Below, piece after piece: positions 28,663-34,313 of a stretch of 34,313 bases of DNA. Origin of the DNA: a virus. Position 1 is the stretch's first letter. The number at the start of each line of letters is the position of its first letter. Under the pieces are notes generated by a model. That model did no database searches. It saw only the letters and a program-made list of their open reading frames with translations, and was not told where the DNA came from. The translations under genes and the position numbers were made by a program. The DNA lies in the IMG/VR virus record IMGVR_UViG_3300025450_000071, positions 1 to 34,313 of that record. One strand, 5' to 3'.

Positions 28663-29707
28663 CTACATCACCTTCATATCCATATGTTTCATTCAAACCA
28701 AAGTGATTACTGGCGAACCAGCCCTCTACTGCACCACCATCTGGCACAGACTGACCACCACCACGTGCTTGTGGCAGGTCAACAGCACTTTCAACGTCTT
28801 CTTCGATTGGCTCATCTACAGTTCTGCTACCAACGGCAATGTTCCCGAATGGAGCAGCTGAAGCATCGCTTTTGACTCGCTCAGTACCCAAATCTGTACC
28901 TTGTTCGTTCCCAGGTTGCGTTACGTACCAGCTAGCACCACTAATTGGAGCTCCACCACCAATACCAGTAGCTGGAGTGGCTTCTTGGTGAAGCCCACCG
29001 TCTCGAGGAGCATCATTGACACTCTGGAACTCGTTTGGTCGGTTAAGAGTGAAAGCACCACCAGTATCGCTGTCAATAGCAACGATCTTGAAACCCATAA
29101 ACAGTTTTGGGTGATTCTTAGCTGGTGCACCACCGTCTAGAGGGGTAGCTCCATCACTATCCATGTCAGTAATGTCACTTGGGGTGTCTTCGTCAACAGG
29201 TTGGCTTTCTTCAGCACCTGGACCATAGACAGTTGGCAAGATTTCACTGGTTGGGTCAGCGTAGTGTACGCTAGCATGCCAACCAAGCGATCCGTCTTCA
29301 TTAGGACCGATCGTGTATTGTGGATCGTGGTCTAGTGGTACGTTAAGCTTCTCATCAACACCAGAATCACTGCCGTGTGGCCCCCAGGCGCCTACGGTGC
29401 CCTCATTCTCTTTGCCAGCCTTAGGTAAACGGATGATTTGTATCTTACGGATGGCATCAGCAGCAGTTACGCTCTCTACGAACTGGTTCCAGAGAATCTT
29501 GTCTCTTGCCATCGTAGCTGAAAGGTTATCACCAAGTTGAAGAGATAGGATAAACCCATCATCCATCAAAGTAACTTCAGGATCAGCAAAGTATCCTTCG
29601 AACTGCGACATGATTGAACGAACGACTGCGTCCTTGTTATATTCTGAGACATAACGGTTAAAGACGCAGCGAAAGTTCTTGCGCTGAGGAGTATTTGCAG
29701 ATGCCAT
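28646..29707 (-). CDS. Phage protein of unknown function with a small N-terminal domain
   Basis: 353 aa. Residues 1-97 look folded (FRCVFNRYV, then FEGYFADPEVTLMDDGFILSL and helices). The remaining part is polar, rich in Gly, Asp, Pro, Thr and Ser with few hydrophobics, except for a short strand group at about 203-215 (LFMGFKIVAID). It ends in DVDDYDI. No enzyme motif, cysteine cluster or membrane segment is visible. The ATG lacks a clear ribosome-binding site and follows the phosphoesterase stop by 3 nt, suggesting coupled translation. A virion-associated role is possible given the composition. Confidence 0.5.
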   Translation of the reverse strand: MASANTPQRKNFRCVFNRYVSEYNKDAVVRSIMSQFEGYFADPEVTLMDDGFILSLQLGDNLSATMARDKILWNQFVESVTAADAIRKIQIIRLPKAGKENEGTVGAWGPHGSDSGVDEKLNVPLDHDPQYTIGPNEDGSLGWHASVHYADPTSEILPTVYGPGAEESQPVDEDTPSDITDMDSDGATPLDGGAPAKNHPKLFMGFKIVAIDSDTGGAFTLNRPNEFQSVNDAPRDGGLHQEATPATGIGGGAPISGASWYVTQPGNEQGTDLGTERVKSDASAAPFGNIAVGSRTVDEPIEEDVESAVDLPQARGGGQSVPDGGAVEGWFASNHFGLNETYGYEGDVDDYDI

Positions 29708-29710
29708 ATA

Positions 29711-30577
29711 CTACATACGCGGATACTTGAGCTTTTTAAACCGTTCGAGGCTCATTCCCTCATATCTACGGCACAAAGAGTCAAGTGAAATCTGCTGGAT
29801 GTCATAACTACCGTTTTGGACACCATGCTTAACGACAATACCTCTAAAGTGAGCATTGCCTTGTGGTCCCTTGTAGTTTTCATCGTGCAGGTAACAAGCA
29901 CCGGCTACAAGGCCATGCTGTGAGAACGCATCATTCTCATCTCTTCCACCATTTACGTAACGCATGCCATAAAGGAACGTTTGTTGGTGACCCATAGTAA
30001 ATGAGTGGCCGATATTCTTCAGACGAGCATCAATCGTACCACCATAGGGGTTTCCCGTCATAGGGTTATAAAAGAAGTGACTGTAAGCTACACCATCAAG
30101 CCAAAGAATGTGCTTGAATGGGCTAACTCTCCAACCGCTACGGGCATAGTCAAGGTCATCTGTGCTAAATAGGCCATCAATCTGTGCATCCATCTCTGTT
30201 GCACGGTTGATACGATCTTCGTGGTTACCAAGAAGAATGTGACGCTCTGGGTTCCAGATAGCATGCTTAGACTTACGCTTGTTTTCGTTATAGTCATAAA
30301 GAGGCTGGTTTAGGATGTGCCAGTGTTCATTGGCAGCTTCAATGTCTGCTTTGACACGACGACCCTCCATGCTCTTCTTACCCTTATCGTACATTGAAAG
30401 GGCTGGCATATCAGCGTGGTCACCAAGGTGAATGATCTTCACATCTTGGTTGTGGAACTCTTCTACAATATAGTTACCGATCCAAGTGAGGTGGTCGGTT
30501 GGGACCCCATCTTTAGCTTGGGTGTCCGGGATAACGATGTGTGTTGCTGGGTCTTTCTCGACAGAGCTATTCGTCAC
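29711..30577 (-). CDS. Calcineurin-like metallophosphoesterase
   Basis: 288 aa with the metal-binding motifs of the family in order: IPDTQ (D18, with Gln in place of the usual His), HLGDHAD (D53), GNHED (N118, H119), YSHF (H167) and GHQQ (H197). These bind two metal ions and hydrolyse phosphomono- or diesters. Related genes are common in phages, where substrates are mostly unknown; nucleic acid repair or nucleotide turnover are typical guesses. GTG at 30577 is chosen because AAGGA is well placed before it and there is no nearby ATG. The replacement of His by Gln in the first motif may shift metal choice or activity. Confidence 0.8.
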   Translation of the reverse strand: MTNSSVEKDPATHIVIPDTQAKDGVPTDHLTWIGNYIVEEFHNQDVKIIHLGDHADMPALSMYDKGKKSMEGRRVKADIEAANEHWHILNQPLYDYNENKRKSKHAIWNPERHILLGNHEDRINRATEMDAQIDGLFSTDDLDYARSGWRVSPFKHILWLDGVAYSHFFYNPMTGNPYGGTIDARLKNIGHSFTMGHQQTFLYGMRYVNGGRDENDAFSQHGLVAGACYLHDENYKGPQGNAHFRGIVVKHGVQNGSYDIQQISLDSLCRRYEGMSLERFKKLKYPRM

Positions 30578-30585
30578 ACTATTCC

Positions 30586-30750
30586 TTAGTTCTGGTCCTC
30601 TGCATCAAGATCCTGCAAGTCTCTATAGTTCTCGCTAGGCTTATCTTCATCATTAAGACCAGCTACGTCCTTAGTTGTCTTAATTGTTGAAGTAGGGCTA
30701 TCTGTGATGACGCGGGCATTCTTATCTGGCTTGTTGCTGTATCTAATCAT
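30586..30750 (-). CDS. Small polar phage protein, unknown function
   Basis: 54 aa beginning MIRYSNKPDKNAR and ending in an acidic stretch (LQDLDAEDQN). The ATG at 30750 is supported by an AAGGAAAGG site and an 8-nt overlap with the previous stop. The frame is open upstream to 30786 but without a good start. Probably disordered; no motif seen. Confidence 0.45.
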   Translation of the reverse strand: MIRYSNKPDKNARVITDSPTSTIKTTKDVAGLNDEDKPSENYRDLQDLDAEDQN

Positions 30751-31039
30751 TGCTATGCCTTTCCTTGTGTTTATCAAGTTTTGCAATGAGAGTCTCGTTG
30801 ATCATTTTTATGCATCTAACGCGATCCTTTGGCAAAACGTTCTTCCACAGGATAATTTCACTAGGTAACGTTTTTACGATACCTTCGTGCTTGTTATTAA
30901 TTGTAACGAGTGAAGCTTGAAAATGCAAGTCACATACGTTACATTTTGTATCATTTACAACTTCGTTTACAAATTCTAGTTCTATTTCGTTAGAAATATT
31001 ATCGTTGTACGTAATACCTTCAGGTAATTCTAATGCCAT
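30743..31039 (-). CDS. Small phage protein with a CxxC motif
   Basis: 98 aa. An acidic N-terminus (ISNEIELEFVNEV) precedes CNVCDLHF at about 33-40, which gives a CxxC with a following His. A later Cys sits in RVRCIKMI, and HKERH lies near the end. These could make one zinc site of CxxC...H...H type, like a degenerate zinc finger. Weak ribosome-binding site; the start is 2 nt after the preceding stop. The role is unknown; DNA binding is one possibility. Confidence 0.5.
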   Translation of the reverse strand: MALELPEGITYNDNISNEIELEFVNEVVNDTKCNVCDLHFQASLVTINNKHEGIVKTLPSEIILWKNVLPKDRVRCIKMINETLIAKLDKHKERHSND

Positions 31040-31041
31040 AT

Positions 31042-31272
31042 TTAGTTAGCTTTGTAAGCTACAAGTGCCAAGTTCTTTAGGCACTCTTCTGGGGTGATCC
31101 CATTTACGCTTGATAGTTTATTGATAAACACCATCATAACACCAGCAAGTGAGCTGAAGAGTTGGATGGGATCACTCTCGAGGACCATTTCATAAGCTAG
31201 TTCCTCTTGGCCGCTGATGATTGCTGTCATCAAAGCGACTACGTTGCCAATGTTCTCTGTTACAGAATCCAT
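31042..31272 (-). CDS. Small helical phage protein, unknown function
   Basis: 76 aa starting MDSVTENIGNVVALM. It is mostly helical with hydrophobic stretches (VVALMTAIISG, LAGVMMVFINKL) that are too short and interrupted for certain membrane segments, and it ends in ECLKNLALVAYKAN. The ATG at 31272 overlaps the Dps stop by one base (TAATG); an upstream GTG or TTG frame inside Dps is rejected. It may be a partner of the Dps-like protein or an independent small protein. Confidence 0.5.
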   Translation of the reverse strand: MDSVTENIGNVVALMTAIISGQEELAYEMVLESDPIQLFSSLAGVMMVFINKLSSVNGITPEECLKNLALVAYKAN

Positions 31273-31793
31273 TATGCCTCGGTAGACGCCTTCAAGAACC
31301 AACTCCACTTTTGGTGTTGATCAATGCGTTCAGCAATGAAGTTTGCAATACCTTGCTCGTTATCTTTGTCAGCAAGAACAAAGACCTTTTTAATGTGATC
31401 AATGTATTCGTTATTCATATCTAAGAATTGCTTAGCAAGATTACGTGCATCATCATCGTTAGAACCTACTTCTTTAATTCTACTAAGTCCAGACAATTGG
31501 CTCATTACAAAAGGAGCTTTAGCATCAAGCTTTCTGATGTTTTCTGCAATTGGGTCAATGTTTTCGTAGATATCATCTACGATCTCATCAAAGAACTTGT
31601 GATATTGATAGAAGTCATTACCAACAACATTCCAGTGGAAACCATGAATAGTGTGATAGAGAACGTATGCTTCAGCAAGCATTCTTTTCAGAGCAGTGAC
31701 CAAATCACTAACATCTTCTTCATATTCTGGGTTTCTAGTGTCGTCTTCTACTTCTGTTGCACTGACGACTCTAAAGCCATTCCAATTGTCCAT
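31272..31793 (-). CDS. dps: Dps-type ferritin-like protein with intact ferroxidase site
   Basis: 173 aa with a four-helix ferritin-like pattern. The ferroxidase residues H53 (in HGFHWNV), H65, D80 and E84 (in DPIAENIRKL) have the same spacing, 12, 15 and 4, as H51, H63, D78 and E82 of E. coli Dps. Dps proteins form 12-subunit shells that oxidise and store iron and often protect DNA from peroxide. The N-terminal 25 residues are acidic rather than the Lys-rich DNA-binding tail of E. coli Dps, so the iron role is better supported than DNA binding. Genes on both sides are phage genes, arguing against a misassembled host fragment. Confidence 0.85.
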   Translation of the reverse strand: MDNWNGFRVVSATEVEDDTRNPEYEEDVSDLVTALKRMLAEAYVLYHTIHGFHWNVVGNDFYQYHKFFDEIVDDIYENIDPIAENIRKLDAKAPFVMSQLSGLSRIKEVGSNDDDARNLAKQFLDMNNEYIDHIKKVFVLADKDNEQGIANFIAERIDQHQKWSWFLKASTEA

Positions 31794-31795
31794 TG

Positions 31796-32506
31796 TTACA
31801 GCCAGTTAAGGCCATCTCCGAACGACTCATCAATTGATTGCTCAACAAGGCGAGCAGACAGCTTGTTTGCGCTAGCACTCTTGATGCTGCGGAAGCCTGC
31901 ACCCTCGTTCTTAGCACGACGGCAAATCTCTACATTGTCAACAAAGTTTTCAATGATAGATGCACGCTTTACAGTGTCAAGGATAGGAAGCGTCTTACGC
32001 TCTACGTAGTAAACAGCAGCTTCACGTGTGTCAAGCTGGCTGCCCAGAAGGCGGTTGTGTTGGTCTTCGACCCAAACCTCAGCACCAGCGGTAACGAAGT
32101 TGATCCAGTCAGCTGACTCAAACTCGTTCTCAATGCCAGCAGCTGTACGGTACAAAAGGCTGCCATCGTCTTCGCCAAGGTCACTTGTGCCAGCACTGCT
32201 AACGCGATATTCCTTAGCAATTGTGCCACCAGGCAAGCTATTGAGGTAGTCCTCAGTGTCAAAGTCAACGTACTCTGAAGCCAGCTTCTCGAGCGATTCC
32301 TTCTCAGCACCAAGCTCGGTGATGATGTTAGCATAGCGCTCGATCTCTCTTTGACCAACGTTAGGGTTGCTAGCAGCCATACGAGTCTTGTCCAGAATGT
32401 CCTGCAGCCTGTCAAGACGTGTCAAGATGCTCTCTGAGGTACCATTAAACCAGCGTGCATCAGCAGCTGCGGTCTTGGCTTCAATCTCAATATTTTCGTA
32501 GTTCAT
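31796..32506 (-). CDS. Phage protein of unknown function with coiled-coil N-terminus
   Basis: 236 aa. Residues 20-80 are helical with heptad character (ILTRLDRLQDILDKTR, then IITELGAEKESLEKLASEY). A mixed domain follows with FVTAGAEVWVEDQHNRLLG and REAAVYYVERKTLPI. The C-terminus is basic, then acidic (SFGDGLNWL). The ATG at 32506 is chosen over a TTG at 32530. The ribosome-binding site is only moderate (GAAAGA). No enzyme motif is seen. Length and structure would suit a minor virion or assembly protein. Confidence 0.5.
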   Translation of the reverse strand: MNYENIEIEAKTAAADARWFNGTSESILTRLDRLQDILDKTRMAASNPNVGQREIERYANIITELGAEKESLEKLASEYVDFDTEDYLNSLPGGTIAKEYRVSSAGTSDLGEDDGSLLYRTAAGIENEFESADWINFVTAGAEVWVEDQHNRLLGSQLDTREAAVYYVERKTLPILDTVKRASIIENFVDNVEICRRAKNEGAGFRSIKSASANKLSARLVEQSIDESFGDGLNWL

Positions 32507-32533
32507 AATGGAATCTTTCTTTTTCCTCAAACA

Positions 32534-33184
32534 CTATTGCGCGTTACGGCTATGATTACATTCATCGTGTGTCATATGTTCTGTGCAAAAACTAGGGCCC
32601 AACTCTTCTGAAAGCAACTCGGCTAGCTTCTTGCTAGCAGTAGTACCACTATTCAATGGGTTAGCACCATTCAGCTCACCGGGTTGAAGGTCATTGGGAG
32701 CAGTAGCTTGGCCAATAGGACTTTGGTTAGTGGCAGAAAAATCTTGTGATTTTCCCGAAGGAGGAGCTGGGTTAGGACCGTTGTTGGCAAAGTTCTGTGA
32801 GCTTGCTGCCTGTGGGACAATCAGATCGGGAGCACCTTCAAAATAAGCAAGTGCGTTAACGATCTTTGATGCACCCTTGCGGTGTCTCCAAGAGTAAACT
32901 GAATCAGCTGCCTTATCAAGTGCATCTTCTTCACTTTCCTTTTGACCAGGCTCGTATGGGTGACACTTGGCTCTGTCTCCAGGACCCTTCCAGCCAGGCT
33001 TAGTGCCTTCTGCAGTTTCAATAGTGCATTCTCTCAGCTCGTTCTTAATATTGGCAGCAGTGATGCTAAAACCAAGATATGAGCTAAGAATTACGCGGCG
33101 GCAACCATTGCAATAGATTTCTGGGCCAGCCTTGCTAGATGTTCTAACAAGCTCACCCTTTCTGCATATAAAACATTTTTCCAT
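32534..33184 (-). CDS. Phage protein with N-terminal zinc ribbon, unknown function
   Basis: 216 aa. The N-terminus has CFICRKGELVRT, followed by YCNGCRRVI, a CxxC-x17-CxxC-type ribbon at residues 4-26. A helix-rich middle follows (SEEDALDKAADSVYSWRHRKG), then a Pro/Asn/Gly-rich linker and a C-terminal helix ending with a Cys/His group (FCTEHMTHDECNHS). I chose the ATG at 33184, right after the preceding stop at 33186; the frame is open further up but inside the neighbour. Together with that neighbour it forms another pair of zinc-ribbon proteins in this genome. Confidence 0.55.
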   Translation of the reverse strand: MEKCFICRKGELVRTSSKAGPEIYCNGCRRVILSSYLGFSITAANIKNELRECTIETAEGTKPGWKGPGDRAKCHPYEPGQKESEEDALDKAADSVYSWRHRKGASKIVNALAYFEGAPDLIVPQAASSQNFANNGPNPAPPSGKSQDFSATNQSPIGQATAPNDLQPGELNGANPLNSGTTASKKLAELLSEELGPSFCTEHMTHDECNHSRNAQ

Positions 33185-33185
33185 A

Positions 33186-34313
33186 TTAGAACCTAAAGAA
33201 CTTTTCGAGAACATCAACGGGGAGACCGATAGATGAAGTTCTTGCAGCAGGTGGGTTCGTTGGGTCTTTTGCCCAAGCTGCTCTAGAAGCAACATCTGCA
33301 TTGTTTTTAGCTTTGTTGTAGTTCATGCCAGTTCCAGGAGTCGCTATAGCTTTTCCATGTGCTTCTGCTGCATCCATGTGTGCGAAGTAAGCTTCTCTGT
33401 GATCAGGGTTGTTACCATGGAAAGTATCAGCACCATGAAACTCTGGAGAACCATCGGAGTTTGTTCTTCCTGTCCATGGAGTGTTACCCTGCAACTTGTT
33501 AGCAGCATTGAGGTGATTATCACGCAAAGTTGCATGATAGTTATTGGTATCATCCTTTTGGGAGTCTTTACGATCCATGAACATGTGTGCAGCATCATAC
33601 ATACCGGCTTGCTTGGATGCAGTGGCGTGACCAAAACCATCAGTCAGCTCAAGAGGACCACGATCAGCTTCGCCAGGTGTCATATCGTGTGAACGAGGAA
33701 TTAAGTTGCTATTTGGTTTAATGTCATACAAGCTTTGACCTTCGCTCTGCTGAGGGGTCTTGTTGTAGAACTTGTATTGTGTGTAACCGTTGTAGTAGTC
33801 CTTGCTCAAGAGGGCAAGATCCTCGTCCATTGGCTTACCGGCTTGTGCATCGCCGTAGCCTTGGTAGTAAAGCTCACTGTCGTTAGCTTCTTTGAACATA
33901 GCGTAGAAAGCACCAGCGGCACCCATCTTGGCTTCTTCCTTAACGATGTCACGCCCAGCATCAAGGTCGCCAGCAGTAGGGCCTTCTACTGTTGTAAGGC
34001 TCTCACCCGAGAAGTTATTTTCGCCAATGCCGTGGTCATTAGCAGGCTGGTTGCAACCACAATTTGTGCATGCAATGCGTGTTCCTGGGAAGTATGTCTT
34101 TTCGCAGTGATTACAGAATGGCTCACCATTCTCCATCACGTATGCAATTCTTGCATTCATGCTCATGTTTGCTCCAATAATTGTTGATAGCGATCCTGGA
34201 GATACGCTAGAAAGCCCTTCATTGCTTACAACTGGTGGTTGCCCCTCGAGATCAATTGTATCCTTAGGCTCATCGCCCAAAGCAGTCAATCTCGTAGAGT
34301 TTTCGTCTTCGTT
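33186..34313 (-). CDS. Zinc-ribbon phage protein, 5' end beyond the window
   Basis: The frame is open to the right edge (376 codons visible), so the true start may lie outside. An ATG at 34166 inside the frame has a strong GGAG site and could be the actual start, giving 326 aa; both options stay open. FCNHCEKTYFPGTRIACTNCG is a CxxC-x12-CxxC zinc ribbon. A Tyr/Gly-rich helical patch follows (SELYYQGYGDAQAGKP, then KDYYNGYTQ). The rest is polar, His/Asn/Asp-rich (HMFMDRKDSQ, HMDAAEAHGKA). The C-terminus VDVLEKFFRF is hydrophobic. I do not recognise the family. Confidence 0.55.
   Translation of the reverse strand, partial: NEDENSTRLTALGDEPKDTIDLEGQPPVVSNEGLSSVSPGSLSTIIGANMSMNARIAYVMENGEPFCNHCEKTYFPGTRIACTNCGCNQPANDHGIGENNFSGESLTTVEGPTAGDLDAGRDIVKEEAKMGAAGAFYAMFKEANDSELYYQGYGDAQAGKPMDEDLALLSKDYYNGYTQYKFYNKTPQQSEGQSLYDIKPNSNLIPRSHDMTPGEADRGPLELTDGFGHATASKQAGMYDAAHMFMDRKDSQKDDTNNYHATLRDNHLNAANKLQGNTPWTGRTNSDGSPEFHGADTFHGNNPDHREAYFAHMDAAEAHGKAIATPGTGMNYNKAKNNADVASRAAWAKDPTNPPAARTSSIGLPVDVLEKFFRF

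Noticed and set aside
31428-32009. Plus-strand frame of 193 codons
   Set aside because: It crosses two well-supported minus-strand genes (Dps and its upstream neighbour) and has no ribosome-binding site.
1-34313. CRISPR arrays, insertion sequences, integrase or attachment sites
   Set aside because: No spaced direct repeats, transposase or integrase motifs were seen, and tRNA ends show no flanking duplicate.

Overview
The window reads as part of the genome of a large tailed double-stranded DNA phage (Caudoviricetes). Every gene I can support lies on the minus strand, so transcription runs from high to low coordinates. Genes are packed with 1-, 4-, 8- or 17-nt start/stop overlaps. A head-assembly block (portal, prohead protease, scaffold candidate, capsid candidate), a lysis-type pair and five tRNA genes support a phage origin. 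The host cannot be proven. The holin-like protein at 27587-27901 resembles small membrane proteins common in actinobacterial phages, so an actinobacterial host is a reasonable but unproven guess. No terminase, tail tape measure, DNA polymerase, integrase, insertion sequence or CRISPR array is present.

Layout in the direction of transcription. (1) 34313-28646: mostly unrecognised phage proteins, including two with zinc-ribbon-like cysteines, an intact Dps-type ferritin-like protein and a calcineurin-like phosphoesterase. (2) 28662-27587: a permuted papain-like (NlpC/P60/YiiX-type) protein, a 56-aa ORF and a holin-like protein, with a good TTGACA-N16-GATAAT promoter at 28110-28137. (3) 27577-21327: tRNA-Asp and then ten translationally coupled genes for an activated sugar: GT9-like glycosyltransferase, zinc-type dehydrogenase, methyltransferase, split transketolase (two genes), HldA-like heptose-phosphate kinase, HldD-like epimerase, HldC-like nucleotidyltransferase, HAD phosphatase and cupin. 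(4) 21318-20973: tRNA-Asn(GTT), tRNA-Ser(GCT), tRNA-Gln(TTG) and tRNA-Tyr(GTA). (5) 20883-11600: a run of large unrecognised proteins, several strikingly rich in CxxC motifs. (6) 11590-1: virion structural block with a long beta-rich structural protein, portal, small membrane proteins, prohead protease, zinc-ribbon protein, scaffold candidate, decoration candidate and the start of the probable major capsid protein, which runs off the left edge.

The sugar operon is the most coherent system. Its enzymes fit a route from pentose-phosphate intermediates to sedoheptulose-7-phosphate (transketolase), then to heptose-7-phosphate (isomerase not seen), heptose-1,7-bisphosphate (kinase), heptose-1-phosphate (phosphatase), NDP-heptose (nucleotidyltransferase), epimerisation or other tailoring (HldD-like, dehydrogenase, methyltransferase), and transfer by the GT9-like enzyme. 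Whether the acceptor is a virion protein, phage DNA or the host surface is not visible.

The genome is nearly gapless. Of the seven intergenic gaps of about 30 nt or more, six contain a perfect or near-perfect dyad. Two of these are related 17-bp palindromes whose differences keep the symmetry, and one would bury the ribosome-binding site of the next gene. There is no stretch over 300 bases without a gene. The nearest case, 20884-21326, is filled by four tRNA genes and a leader.
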